Shown one piece after another: positions 32,815 to 42,691 of a stretch of DNA of 48,610 nucleotides; the stretch's first letter is position 1; the number at the start of each line of letters is the position of its first letter. The DNA lies in the NCBI GenBank assembly GCA_021733945.1, contig JAIPJX010000017.1:1-48610 (forward strand), written 5' to 3'. The translations under genes and the position numbers were made by a program. The notes beneath the pieces are model-generated. The model had not been told where the DNA came from, did no database searches, and worked only from the letters and a program-made list of their open reading frames with translations. This stretch comes from Verrucomicrobiota bacterium (GTDB lineage: Bacteria; Verrucomicrobiota; Verrucomicrobiia; Limisphaerales; SIBE01).

Positions 32815-35800
32815 GTGTCGAAAGAGACCTCGTCAGGGCATGTCGTTGAAGAGCTCCTTTCGTCTGCCCAAAAAGCACTCCACCAAGGGGATGCGGCGGG
32901 AGCGGTATCCCTGTACCAGGAGGCGCTCACGCTTGATCCCCATCATGGTATTGCCAATTATTGGTTGGGAGTTCTGGCCTTGAAGAGCGGTTCGTTTCCC
33001 GAGGCGGTGGAGGCCCTCGATCGGGCGGTTGCGAAGCATCCGGATTTCCCAGACTTCAGGATTGATCTCGGACTGGCTTTGCAGAGTGTGGGGCGGATGC
33101 CGGAGGCGGAATCCTCGTTTGAAGCCGCGCGGAGGGTTGCTCCCGGGTATGGCCGGGCGCAGCTGAGTTTCGCCGTCGGATTTGAACGGGAACGGCGTTA
33201 CAGCGAGGCGGTGGAAGCCTGCAAGCGTGGTCTTATCCTGTTTCCGCAGGATACCGAGTTGCTTCGCAAACTTGCCGATCTGCATTCCCGGAACGGGGAT
33301 TGGAGCCAATCCCTCGCGGTTTGGAACCGGATTCTGGAATTGCGTCCGAGGTCCGCATCCCTGTTTTTTGTCTTCGGAGAGAATCGGTTCCGGGCGGGGG
33401 ACTTCAAGTTGGCCCGGACCGGCTTTCAAAAAGCGATTGCCCTGGATCCCGAGCTCGTGACTGCGAAGTTGAATCTCGGGCTGACTTTGCAGAAACTGGG
33501 GGATCTTCCGGCGGCGTTGGTCTGTTTTCGCGAGGCCGGGGCTGCGAATCCGGGGAACAGCGAGATTCAAAAGGGGCTGGGGGATCTGCACCGGGAACTG
33601 GACCAGTGGTCGGAAGCGATCGAGGCGTGGCAGCGGGCTGTTGACCTCAAGCCCGATTACGCCCAGGCCTGGCAGAATCTGGGGCTTGGGCTCGAGACCC
33701 AGAACCGTTTGGAGGATGCACTCGCGTGCCATCAGAGAGTGGTCCAGTTGTGTCCCAGGGATGCGAACGCCCTTCGCTATCTGGGCATGGTTCTGCAGGA
33801 TTTGGGGCGTCTGGACGAGGCTCGCGATTGTTATCAAAAAGCCCTGGCTCTGGCCCCGAAAGATCCGGAGATCCACTGGCAGATGTTCTCCCTGATGGCT
33901 TGTCTCGGGGAGTTTCCCCAGGCGTGGGAGGAACATGAGTGGAGGTGGCAGATCAAGACCCGGTCGACTCCCAGGCGGGAATTTGACAAGGAAGTCTGGA
34001 AGGGTGAGGCGCTGCGTGGGCGAACGGTCCTCCTGCATGCGGAGCAGGGGTTTGGGGACACGATCCAAGCCTCGCGGTATGTTCCCCTGATCCAGCAAAT
34101 GGGAGGCAACGTATTGCTGTGGTGTCCCCAGAAATTGGCGTCGGTGTTGGAGACGTTGAAGGGGGTCAGCCGGGTGTTCTCACAAATGCGGCCCGAATAT
34201 GCTTTCGAACTGCATCTGCCGATGATGAGTTTGCCGTTGGTGTTCCAGACGACACTGGAGCGGATTCCCAACCGGGTTCCCTATCTGCGGGCACCGGCGA
34301 CGGCGTCGGTCAGGTTTCCTGCGGCCCAGGGGCGCAATCCCAAGATTGGACTGGTGTGGTGCGGGTCGCTCAGTCAGCCGCAGGACCGGCGGCCGATCCC
34401 GTTTGAGCGCCTTTCAAAACTGCTCAAAATAACCGGGATCGATTTTTTCAGTCTGCAGCTGGGAGACCGGAGCATTCGGGCGCAGGGGCCGGAGTGGAGA
34501 GAGCGGGTATTTGATTTGAGTGATCAGTTGACGGATTTCGGGCAGACGGCTGCGGCCATTGAGAATCTGGACATGGTGATCACGGTGGACACGGCGGTCG
34601 CCCATCTCGCTGGTGCCCTGGGCAAACCGGTCTGGGTGATGCTTCCCTATGCGGCCGACTGGCGGTGGATGATGAATCGCGAGGACAGCCCCTGGTATCC
34701 GAGCATGCGCCTCTTTCGCCAGCGTCGTTCGGGGGATTGGCACGAAGTGCTGGAGCGGCTTTGTGCGGAGTTGGCAGGTTGGAACGCGCGGTGGCATTGG
34801 ACAGCGACCCTTAATTCATGGCTTGGCCAGGGTTTGGTGCATCATCAGTCCGGCCGATTGAATCAGGCGGAGGAGTTTTACAGCCTGGTCCTGGAGCGGG
34901 ACCCCAAACACACCGATGCCCAGCGGTTCATGGGAGTGTTGTTTCGCCAGCGGGGGGATCTGCAGACGGCCGGGGATTGGATGGAGAAGGCGTTGCAGTC
35001 GGGACCGTCGTCCGCTCAGGTGCACCACGATCTGGGGTTGATCCGGTTTGAACTTGGGCGGGTGGAGGAGGCGATCCTGTCCTATCGCAAGGCGATCGAC
35101 ATTCAGCCGGAATATCCTGAGGCGCTGTATAATCTTGGAAATGCCTATTACGCGGCGCGTCGCTCCGCCGATGCGAAGGAGGCCTATCAGCAGGCGATTT
35201 CCCAGCAACCGAGCATGGCCGATGCGGGCTACAACCTGGGGCTTCTGGCCCAGGAGGAGGGCAGGGGGGACCGTGCGATCGGCTATTACGAGGGGGTGCT
35301 CCGCATGGATCCTTCGCACACGCCCGCGTTGTTGAACCTGGGGCTCCTGTTTAAGGAGTCGGGGCGGTTGGATGAGGCCGAGCGTTGTTTCCGCCGGGTG
35401 CTGAGCCGGGAGGCTCAGAACGCTCAGGCGCAGGTGAATCTGGCGTCCGTGCTGACCGCCAGGGGTGATCTCGAGGCCTCGGAGAGCCTGTGTCTTGAGG
35501 TGCTGGAAACCAATCCCACGCTGTCGGAAGCCTGGCTGAACCTCGGCGTGGCTCGTCAGGCTCTTGGCAAGGTGCAGGGTGCGATTGAGACCTTTGAAAG
35601 GGCGATCGAGCTGAAACCGGATTTTTCGGATGCCCAATACAACCTGGGAATCGCGCAGTTGCTGGCTGGCGATTTCCCGTCCGGTTGGGCGAATTACGAG
35701 GCGCGATGGCAGTCGTCGGTGCCGGTTTTTGCCGGGCGCCGTTTTTCGATGCCTCGGTGGGCGGGCGAAGACCTGCGGGGTGCCCGCCTGCTGGTGCATG

Positions 35801-36579
35801 CCGAGCAGGGGTTTGGTGATTCGATCCAGTTTTCCCGGTATGTGGCCCTTGCGGCGGAGCGCGGGGCCAGGGTGTTTCTTGAAGTCCCGGGTCCCCTGGT
35901 GCGCCTGTTCGGCACGTTGCAGGGGGTGGAACGGATCGTTTCCCTGGGAGAACCGGTCCCGGAGTGTGATTTTCACCTGCCGCTCATGAGTTTTCCCTTC
36001 CGCCTGGGGACGCAGTTGGAAACCGTGCCGGCAAAGATTCCGTATCTGGCAGTGCCTGAAGGAGTGAGGATCGCGCTTCCCCCCGGGTCGGAACCGGTGT
36101 TGAAGGTCGGTCTTGCCTGGGCAGGGAATCCGAGTCATGGGGCCGATCGCGCGCGGTCGATTCCGTTCGGAGATTTGTGGCCGCTCTGGTCCGGATCCGG
36201 AGTCCGGTTTTACAGCCTGCAGGTTGGACCTGCAAACGGCGCAGTGGCGAAGGCGGGGATCGGGGTGTCGTTGGTCGATCTGGAACCGGAACTGAAGGAT
36301 TTTGCCATGACGGCAGCTGCGATTGAGGCGATGGACTTGGTGATTTCAGCGGACACGGCGGTGGCGCATTTGGCGGGGGCACTTGGGAAACCGGTGTGGG
36401 TATTGCTGCCCTTCGCCCCGGATTGGCGGTGGATGCGGGATTTGGAGACCAGCCCCTGGTATCCGAGCGCCCGCCTTTTCCGGCAATCCAAACGGGAAGA
36501 TTGGAGCGGGGTGATGCAGGCGGTGGCCGGGGCTTTGACGGAGCGTGCGGCGAGGGGTGCGAAGGGAGAAGAGGCGTGA
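32815..36579 (+). CDS. Tandem TPR/glycosyltransferase-like protein (two modules)
   Basis: Protein of 1254 residues with no signal peptide. About ten TPR units (10-375) lead to a GT9/heptosyltransferase-like domain (about 400-660) with LLHAEQGFGDTIQASRY and DTAVAHLAGALGKPVWVM. A second TPR array (about 672-965) leads to a second such domain (about 985-1245) with LVHAEQGFGDSIQFSRY and the same DTAVAHLAGALGKPVW block. The two halves are clearly duplicated. The fold suggests a sugar transferase that recognises a protein or lipid partner through the TPRs; donor and acceptor are unknown. The start is GTG with a weak Shine-Dalgarno. The stop overlaps the next gene by four bases (GTGA). Confidence 0.85.
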   Translation: MSKETSSGHVVEELLSSAQKALHQGDAAGAVSLYQEALTLDPHHGIANYWLGVLALKSGSFPEAVEALDRAVAKHPDFPDFRIDLGLALQSVGRMPEAESSFEAARRVAPGYGRAQLSFAVGFERERRYSEAVEACKRGLILFPQDTELLRKLADLHSRNGDWSQSLAVWNRILELRPRSASLFFVFGENRFRAGDFKLARTGFQKAIALDPELVTAKLNLGLTLQKLGDLPAALVCFREAGAANPGNSEIQKGLGDLHRELDQWSEAIEAWQRAVDLKPDYAQAWQNLGLGLETQNRLEDALACHQRVVQLCPRDANALRYLGMVLQDLGRLDEARDCYQKALALAPKDPEIHWQMFSLMACLGEFPQAWEEHEWRWQIKTRSTPRREFDKEVWKGEALRGRTVLLHAEQGFGDTIQASRYVPLIQQMGGNVLLWCPQKLASVLETLKGVSRVFSQMRPEYAFELHLPMMSLPLVFQTTLERIPNRVPYLRAPATASVRFPAAQGRNPKIGLVWCGSLSQPQDRRPIPFERLSKLLKITGIDFFSLQLGDRSIRAQGPEWRERVFDLSDQLTDFGQTAAAIENLDMVITVDTAVAHLAGALGKPVWVMLPYAADWRWMMNREDSPWYPSMRLFRQRRSGDWHEVLERLCAELAGWNARWHWTATLNSWLGQGLVHHQSGRLNQAEEFYSLVLERDPKHTDAQRFMGVLFRQRGDLQTAGDWMEKALQSGPSSAQVHHDLGLIRFELGRVEEAILSYRKAIDIQPEYPEALYNLGNAYYAARRSADAKEAYQQAISQQPSMADAGYNLGLLAQEEGRGDRAIGYYEGVLRMDPSHTPALLNLGLLFKESGRLDEAERCFRRVLSREAQNAQAQVNLASVLTARGDLEASESLCLEVLETNPTLSEAWLNLGVARQALGKVQGAIETFERAIELKPDFSDAQYNLGIAQLLAGDFPSGWANYEARWQSSVPVFAGRRFSMPRWAGEDLRGARLLVHAEQGFGDSIQFSRYVALAAERGARVFLEVPGPLVRLFGTLQGVERIVSLGEPVPECDFHLPLMSFPFRLGTQLETVPAKIPYLAVPEGVRIALPPGSEPVLKVGLAWAGNPSHGADRARSIPFGDLWPLWSGSGVRFYSLQVGPANGAVAKAGIGVSLVDLEPELKDFAMTAAAIEAMDLVISADTAVAHLAGALGKPVWVLLPFAPDWRWMRDLETSPWYPSARLFRQSKREDWSGVMQAVAGALTERAARGAKGEEA

Positions 36580-38039
36580 ACAGGGCGACGGAACTGCATG
36601 AGCAGGGAATTGCACTGGCCCGGGGCGGTGATGTGCGCGGGGCGTTGAGGCTTTTCGATGCGGCTCTGGAACTGGACTCGAATCAGCCGGTCTGGCATTT
36701 CAACCGGGGTTTGTCCTGTCAGCGGCTCGGGCGCCTGGATGCGGCGGCGGTCGCCTACCAGCATGCAGTCCGCCTGGAGCCGGGGTTCTTCGATGCCTGG
36801 AGCAACCTGTGCGCCGCGCTGAAAGCGGCAGGCAGACCCGGCCCGGCCGTGGAAGCCGGCTTGCGGGCAATCCAGTTAAACCGGGAATCGGCCGGAGCGT
36901 TGATCAATCTGGGAAACGCACAGAAAGCGTTTGGGGATTGGCCCGGGGCGGAGGGGGCCTACCGGCGGGCACTGGTGCTCGAGCCTGGAAACCCTCGTGC
37001 GGGGTTAAACCTGGCGAACACCCTGCGGGAAGACGGCCGGCTGCCGGAGGCGGTGTCGATGCTCCGGGAGGTCGTGCGGCGAAGTCCCGATTTTGCGGAG
37101 GCCCACCGGGATCTCGCCTTCGCCCTGCTGCTGTCTGGCAATCTGCCGGAGGGATGGCGGGAGAACGAGTGGAGGTGGAAAACCGGAGATCTGGTTGGAG
37201 CCCAGCGTTCCTATCCATCGGCGTCCGCGTGGACGGGCGAGGAGATTCCCGGGCGCACGCTGTTCCTGTATACCGAGCAGGGCTACGGCGATGCGATCCA
37301 GTTTTTCAGGTATGTCCGGCTTGCGGCGCAGCGCGCGGGCAGGGTGGTTGTGGAGTGTCAGCCGGCGCTGCGGCGGCTCTTCGACGGGTGCGAGGGGGTT
37401 TCGCAGTTGGTGGTGCGTGGGGAGCACTCGGTGGAGTTCGATTTTTTTTCCCCGTTCCTGAGTTTGCCGAACGTTTTCGGTACGGAGCTTGAAACGATTC
37501 CGGCACCCGTGTGTTACCTGCAAGCGGACAGGGGGATCGAAGCCAGAGTGCCTGTGGATCCGGCCCGGGTGAACGTCGGAGTGGTTTGGGCTGGTAACCC
37601 GTCCCATTTAAACGACGCCAGGCGGTCGGTGCCGTTTGAAATCTTTCGCCGGATCCTGGAGTCGGAGTCCGTGCGGTTCTACAGCCTGCAGGCGGGAGCG
37701 CGCGGGGAGGAGTTGCAGCGGGCCGGATTGGGAGAGCGTGTGGTCGATTTGGCGACTGGGTTTACGGACTTCGCGGACACGGCCGCTGCGATGGATCGCC
37801 TGGACCTGGTGGTCACGGTTGATACGTCGGTGGCTCATCTGGCGGGGGCAATGGGTAAACCGGTGTGGCTCTTGTTGCCGTTTGCACCGGACTGGCGCTG
37901 GTTGCTGGGACGGGAGACCAGTCCGTGGTATCCGAGCCTGCGATTGTATCGCCAACCGGCGAGGGACGGGTGGGGTGCGGTCGTGGATCGGATTAAGGCG
38001 GAATTGGAAAGGTTTGTTGTGGACCGTCCGTCGCGATAG
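36576..38039 (+). CDS. TPR/glycosyltransferase-like protein (single module)
   Basis: Protein of 487 residues, a third copy of the module found twice in the preceding gene. The N-terminal TPRs (about 1-200) are followed by a GT9-like domain with FLYTEQGYGDAIQFFRYVRL, VGVVWAGNPSHLNDARRSVPF and DTSVAHLAGAMGKPVWLLLPF. The TPR part has fewer repeats. The start is GTG at 36576, overlapping the previous stop as GTGA, with a purine-rich AGGGAGAAGAGG just upstream. The frame is open further left but only within the preceding gene. Cotranslation suggests the two proteins work together or on related acceptors. Confidence 0.85.
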   Translation: MNRATELHEQGIALARGGDVRGALRLFDAALELDSNQPVWHFNRGLSCQRLGRLDAAAVAYQHAVRLEPGFFDAWSNLCAALKAAGRPGPAVEAGLRAIQLNRESAGALINLGNAQKAFGDWPGAEGAYRRALVLEPGNPRAGLNLANTLREDGRLPEAVSMLREVVRRSPDFAEAHRDLAFALLLSGNLPEGWRENEWRWKTGDLVGAQRSYPSASAWTGEEIPGRTLFLYTEQGYGDAIQFFRYVRLAAQRAGRVVVECQPALRRLFDGCEGVSQLVVRGEHSVEFDFFSPFLSLPNVFGTELETIPAPVCYLQADRGIEARVPVDPARVNVGVVWAGNPSHLNDARRSVPFEIFRRILESESVRFYSLQAGARGEELQRAGLGERVVDLATGFTDFADTAAAMDRLDLVVTVDTSVAHLAGAMGKPVWLLLPFAPDWRWLLGRETSPWYPSLRLYRQPARDGWGAVVDRIKAELERFVVDRPSR

Positions 38040-38107
38040 CGGGACGCCCTGAAGGGAGGCGGGGCAGAGAGATTTCTCGACTGCGCTCAGCCTTTCGGCT
38101 CAAGGCA

Positions 38108-39772
38108 TCATCGTCCCGACTGCCGGGATCCGGAGTCCTTGGGGCCGTGAGGGCCGAGCACCTCGTGGAGGGTTTCGAGAAGTTTCTCGATTGCGAACGG
38201 TTTCTTGAGAAATGGAATTTTTCGTTTGAGAATTTCGGGCAGCTTAAACTCCTCGTTCATTCCGCTGGCTGCGATCACCTTGACCTTCGGGTCGATCTGA
38301 AACAGGGCGCGAATCATTTTGCTGCCGTCCATGTAGGGCATCGAGAGATCGGTGACGACCACGGAGATGTCGTGCTTGTGCTGGGTGAACAGGGCGAATC
38401 CCTCGGTGCCGTCGGAGGCGGTGAGGATCTGGTAACCGCTCTTCCTGAGGGTGGAAGCCGTGATGTCGCGCATGACGCGTTCGTCGTCGACGATGAGCAC
38501 CAGTTTGCCGTTTCCGGAGGGGAGCACCGGGGGAGTCACAGAGCTGCCGATTGCGTTGGACGATTCGATTGCCGGGAGGTAGACAGAAAACCGGGTGCCC
38601 TTGCCGAGTTTGCTGGTAACTTCGAGGAAACCTGCGTGCCGTTTGACAATGCCCAATACGGTTGAGAGACCGAGTCCGGTCCCCTTGCCGGCTTCCTTGG
38701 TGGTAAAGAACGGATCGAAAATTTTGTCCACCACATTTTCCGCGATGCCGATTCCATTGTCGGTGATCCGGAGCAGAACGTATTCGCCGGGGGCGGCGGG
38801 TGGGAACCGGCCCACGAAGGTTTCGTCAAGAGTGACGTTGGAGGCCTCGATCTGGAGGATGCCGCCGTCGGGCATGGCGTCCCGGGCATTCACGCAAAGG
38901 TTCATGATCGCCTGGTAGAGCTGAGTCCGGTTGGCGACGACCGAGCCGATGTTTTTGCCGAACTGGGTGACGATCTGGATTGAGCGGGGGAAGGTGTCTT
39001 TGGCGACCTTTTGGAATTCGTGCAGCAGCTGCTTGATCTGGAGCGGCAGGCGTTCGCCCTCGGTCCCGCGGGCGAATGAAAGGATTTGATGCACGAGCGT
39101 GCCTCCGCGCCGCGCGCTGGCCTCAACCGACCGGAGCAGGTCGGCCTGACCTTCGTCCGTGATTTCGTTGAGCAGGTTCTGGGAGGCCATCAGGATGGGG
39201 GCCAGGACATTGTTCAGATCATGGGCGATGCCGCTGGCCAGGAGGCCGACCGTTTCGAGGCGTTGCATGCGGAGGAACTGACGCTCCAGTTCCTTTTGTT
39301 CCGTGACGTCGGTGCTGACGACGAGGATTTCCTCCTTGCCTTCGAAATCACGGATCAGGCTCCAGCGGGTTTGCACCACGACGATTCGTTCCGAATTGGT
39401 GGCGTGGTTCTCTTCAGCCCTGTATTCGCGCTTTGCGATGATGGCGGCGAGGTTGGAGGCAAAGCGGGTGGTGTCGTTTGGATAGATGAGGTTGCCCAGA
39501 AAGCGCGTTTTTGCGGCTTCCGCCGACCATCCATAAAGCCTGGCTGCCCCCTGGTTCCAGAAGAGAATCTGGCCTTCGAGGTTGCAGGTGACAATGGCGT
39601 CGAACGTCATGTCCAGAAGGCCGTTTTGGCAGCGGAGGCGTTCCTCGAGTTTGAGGCGGGAGTTGGCCTCGGACTCGAGCAGTCGGCTCACGCGTGCGAG
39701 CTCAAGCGTGAGGTCGTTGGCCCGTTTTTCCGTATGCTCCTGCGCCAGCTTTTGTTCAGTTTCCGACTGCAT
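38108..39772 (-). CDS. PAS-containing hybrid histidine kinase
   Basis: Soluble kinase of 554 residues without membrane helices. An N-terminal coiled coil (about 5-48) precedes a PAS domain (about 50-160, FDAIVTCNLEGQILFWNQGA). HisKA has His184 in GIAHDLNNVLAPIL. HATPase_c has NLCVNARDAMP, DNGIGIA and GTGLGLSTV. The C-terminal receiver (about 425-545) has VDDERVM and the acceptor Asp in VVTDLSMP. All catalytic parts are intact, so it can run an internal His-Asp relay. The H-box is nearly the same as in the hybrid kinase at 42692, so the two look like paralogues. It is divergent from the receiver gene at 40017. Confidence 0.92.
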   Translation of the reverse strand: MQSETEQKLAQEHTEKRANDLTLELARVSRLLESEANSRLKLEERLRCQNGLLDMTFDAIVTCNLEGQILFWNQGAARLYGWSAEAAKTRFLGNLIYPNDTTRFASNLAAIIAKREYRAEENHATNSERIVVVQTRWSLIRDFEGKEEILVVSTDVTEQKELERQFLRMQRLETVGLLASGIAHDLNNVLAPILMASQNLLNEITDEGQADLLRSVEASARRGGTLVHQILSFARGTEGERLPLQIKQLLHEFQKVAKDTFPRSIQIVTQFGKNIGSVVANRTQLYQAIMNLCVNARDAMPDGGILQIEASNVTLDETFVGRFPPAAPGEYVLLRITDNGIGIAENVVDKIFDPFFTTKEAGKGTGLGLSTVLGIVKRHAGFLEVTSKLGKGTRFSVYLPAIESSNAIGSSVTPPVLPSGNGKLVLIVDDERVMRDITASTLRKSGYQILTASDGTEGFALFTQHKHDISVVVTDLSMPYMDGSKMIRALFQIDPKVKVIAASGMNEEFKLPEILKRKIPFLKKPFAIEKLLETLHEVLGPHGPKDSGSRQSGR

Positions 39773-40016
39773 GGGGTGTGGAGCTGTTTCCGGGGTGAAT
39801 CATTCTATGAGAATACAAATGCTGCGCAGGGCGGACCCTGAGGTCCAATTAAGCAATTCTGGGAGCAGTAAATCAAGCCTTCGCTGCATTTTACAGGAAC
39901 TCGGAACAGCTCTTCCGCGGGGTGGGGCGTGTCCTTTGGGTCCGGATTTTGCCAGCGTTTGTGGTTAGGAAATGCGAAGTCCGCATTGACTGGATGGGCC
40001 GGGGGAATCATTAATC

Positions 40017-41249
40017 ATGAAAAGAACCCAGCCAGTGGGCAGCAACCGGAACCAGCTCATCATGCATTTGTGCCGACTCATCCTGTTTGAAGACGATTGC
40101 GCGATCGCCCAGACGGCTCGCCTGGGTCTGGAGGATCTCGGATATAAAGTGCTGGCGGTTTATTCGTCGGCGGATGATACGATCGATTCGCTCAACGAGC
40201 TCAAGCCGGATTTGGTGCTCATGGATATTGATCTGGAAGGGTCGATGGACGGGGTTGAGGCGGGCACGGAGATCCATCGGCGGTTTGGGATTCCGATCGT
40301 GTTCACAACCGGTCACGATGATGAACCCACGATCTCGAAGGCGGTGGAGTCGGGGGCGTTCGGTTACGTGTGCAAACCATATTCGGTTCAGGAGCTTGAG
40401 TCAGCGATCGAAATGGCTCTTTACCGGGTTGCGCGGGATCGCGAGCGGGAGGAGATTCTGGAGAATTCGGTCGGGGGAGGGATCAAGATCTTGATGGAAA
40501 TTCTGTCCGTGGTGGACCCCGAGTCGTTTGTCCGCGGCCAGAAACTGGGGGTTCTGATCCGGGATTTTGCGGGAGCGCTGGGCATTTCGCCCACGTGGGA
40601 GTTGGAAGTGGGAGCGCTGGTCTCGCATATCGGCCATGTGATGATTCCAGGTTCGGTCATTGCCAAACATCGGCTCCGCACGCCCCTGAATTCCGTCGAA
40701 AACGCGCTGCTGACCCGGAGCCCGGAGTTCGGATACGAATTGTTGATGCACGTTCCCCGCCTCGAACCGATTGCGAGAATGGTGCTGTATCAGAACAAGC
40801 AGTTCGATGGATCCGGTTTTCCCGACGATCCCGTGTCCGGTCCCGATATTCCCATCGGATCAAGGATGCTTCGGGTTTTGGGTGATTACGTGGATCTGGA
40901 GATCTCCGGGACTTCCAGGGCGCAAGCCCTCGCCATCATGAATGGAGCTGCGGGCCGTTACGATCCGAAGATTCTGCGCGAAGCCATTCGATGTGTCATT
41001 GACGTTCCCCCCAAAGGTGCCAGGCCGGTGACGTTCAGGGAGTTGAAGATTGGCGATTGCCTCGTGGCTCCGGTGGAAACCGAGGATGGAGTGGTCATGG
41101 TGGCGGCGGGCCAGACGATTACACCGGTTTGCCTGAGGCGCCTCGGCAACCTTGAGACCGTGAGCGGAATCAAGGAGCCCATTTATGTGACCGAGGATCC
41201 CCTTCCGGATCCGAAGGGCGAGACCAAGGCAAAGGGGGTGAATTTCTGA
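40017..41249 (+). CDS. Response regulator with degenerate HD-GYP domain
   Basis: Protein of 410 residues. The receiver (about 18-135) is intact, with FEDD, acceptor Asp70 in LMDIDLEG, and the Lys of CKPYS. The output domain follows the HD-GYP pattern, but the metal ligands are lost. The His-Asp doublet is Ser203-His204 in LVSHIGHVMIP, HHE is Tyr-Gln-Asn at 258-260, and GYP is GFP at 267-269. It is probably not a hydrolase and may bind a nucleotide or a partner. An in-frame ATG at 40062, just before the first receiver strand, is an alternative start. The stop is ten bases from the stop of the convergent gene that encodes an intact relative. Confidence 0.88.
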   Translation: MKRTQPVGSNRNQLIMHLCRLILFEDDCAIAQTARLGLEDLGYKVLAVYSSADDTIDSLNELKPDLVLMDIDLEGSMDGVEAGTEIHRRFGIPIVFTTGHDDEPTISKAVESGAFGYVCKPYSVQELESAIEMALYRVARDREREEILENSVGGGIKILMEILSVVDPESFVRGQKLGVLIRDFAGALGISPTWELEVGALVSHIGHVMIPGSVIAKHRLRTPLNSVENALLTRSPEFGYELLMHVPRLEPIARMVLYQNKQFDGSGFPDDPVSGPDIPIGSRMLRVLGDYVDLEISGTSRAQALAIMNGAAGRYDPKILREAIRCVIDVPPKGARPVTFRELKIGDCLVAPVETEDGVVMVAAGQTITPVCLRRLGNLETVSGIKEPIYVTEDPLPDPKGETKAKGVNF

Positions 41250-41259
41250 ACTGGATTCC

Positions 41260-42597
41260 TCAGACAATGATGAGGACATGCGGATCGGTCTCGCCGGCGG
41301 CGCTCAGATGGCTGATTCGACTGGCGGTGTGGCTGTTGAGTTCCGTGCCCCTGCCTGCGACTAAAACTCCGTCCCAGCTGCAGATGTCCTCGGCCAGCAC
41401 CATTCCAGCCCGCAGTTCGTAGGCCATCAGCTCCCGCTCTGCGGGAGGCAGGGTGAGGTTGGTTACAACCTTCGAGACCGCCTCGACGGCCCGCGGATCC
41501 AATGCGTGATCCGCCTGCAGTTTCATTCGTTCCACCGTTTTCGGGGACGGATGATCCTCGGCGCAGTAAAAAAGGACGGCCGATAGGAGTCTGGAGAGCC
41601 ACGGAATCATCTCCATGCGCAGTCCCGCTGGAAACCCGGTGCCGTCCCAATGCTCGTGGTGGGACTGGACGATTTCCGCGGCTCCCTTGAGGGGAGTGCA
41701 GAATTCGAGCATTTGCGCTGATTGGGACGGGTGTTTCTGGATCTGGATCAGATCCTTCTTCTCCGTCTTTTCCGGATTCCGCAACCACTGGTTCACGACG
41801 TGTCGTTCGATCCGTACCAGGCCGATGTCGTGCAGTGCCGCAGCCCAAAGGAGCGACTGCTGTTGATCCGGAGGAAGCTGGAGGGATTCTCCCAGCGCTT
41901 TGCACACCGCCACCGCGCGCTTTGCGGTGTAACCCAGATTGGGATGGGTTGTGGCGAGCATTCTGCCGAAAACTTCCATGCCAAAGGCCAACTGCTCTCC
42001 GTCCGGGGTGATCGCGGTTTCGGTGGCAATGAACGGAGGTTTGGGTTCCGGGGCTTCCGGAGGGGCGGACAAGCTTGGTTGCGGAGTGTCGCCCGCGTTG
42101 CCGGGTGACTCGGGGTTTTCCTGACTTTCGGCGGCGTCTGGCGAGGGCGTTTGGTCGGCAGAGGGATCCTCGGACCCGGGAGTGGGTTCGGGCGCGCCAT
42201 CGAGCAATTCCTTGATTTTAGCGAGCAGGTCGCCCATTGGATTGGATTTGCAGACGAAGGCGGCGGCTCCCGCCTCCATGGCCGGAGTGGCAAGGGAATC
42301 GGCTTCGGAGTAGCCCGTCATGACGATCACCGGCCTGAGGGGGCTGATCTTCTTCAGGCGTTTTAACAAATCGATGCCATCGGCATCGCCCAGATGCACG
42401 TCCGTGATGATGAGGTGCAGGGGGAGTTTCAGAGCCAGTCGGAGCCCCTCCGCGCCGCTCTCGGTGGTGGTGACATGATATCCCTCTCCCTCGAGATGCG
42501 CTTTGAGCAACTCCCGGATCGACCCTTCATCATCCACGACCAAGATTCTCTTGAGTTCGGGTTCTCGGGGTTCGGCTCTGCGACTTGATTTATTCAT
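41260..42597 (-). CDS. Response regulator with HD-GYP-type phosphodiesterase domain
   Basis: Protein of 445 residues. The receiver (about 15-132) has VVDDEG, acceptor Asp66 in IITDVHLG, and a Lys at the CKSNP position. A Pro/Ser/Glu-rich linker of about 55 residues (135-190) leads to an HD-GYP-like domain. It has His256-Asp257 in ALHDIGLV, HHE at 313-315 and GFP in place of GYP at 321-323. The metal ligands are kept, so activity on cyclic-di-GMP or a related dinucleotide is likely. A GAGGA precedes the ATG at 42597. It lies 94 bases after the hybrid kinase gene on the same strand, which suggests a kinase-regulator pair. Confidence 0.9.
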   Translation of the reverse strand: MNKSSRRAEPREPELKRILVVDDEGSIRELLKAHLEGEGYHVTTTESGAEGLRLALKLPLHLIITDVHLGDADGIDLLKRLKKISPLRPVIVMTGYSEADSLATPAMEAGAAAFVCKSNPMGDLLAKIKELLDGAPEPTPGSEDPSADQTPSPDAAESQENPESPGNAGDTPQPSLSAPPEAPEPKPPFIATETAITPDGEQLAFGMEVFGRMLATTHPNLGYTAKRAVAVCKALGESLQLPPDQQQSLLWAAALHDIGLVRIERHVVNQWLRNPEKTEKKDLIQIQKHPSQSAQMLEFCTPLKGAAEIVQSHHEHWDGTGFPAGLRMEMIPWLSRLLSAVLFYCAEDHPSPKTVERMKLQADHALDPRAVEAVSKVVTNLTLPPAERELMAYELRAGMVLAEDICSWDGVLVAGRGTELNSHTASRISHLSAAGETDPHVLIIV

Positions 42598-42691
42598 ATA
42601 CTCATCCTCATCTTTGTGCGATTCGGCGTCCTGTTGGAAGCTCAAAAACAGTCGCACCCCGGAAATGTGGCCCGGACCGAAGGCTGTCCGG

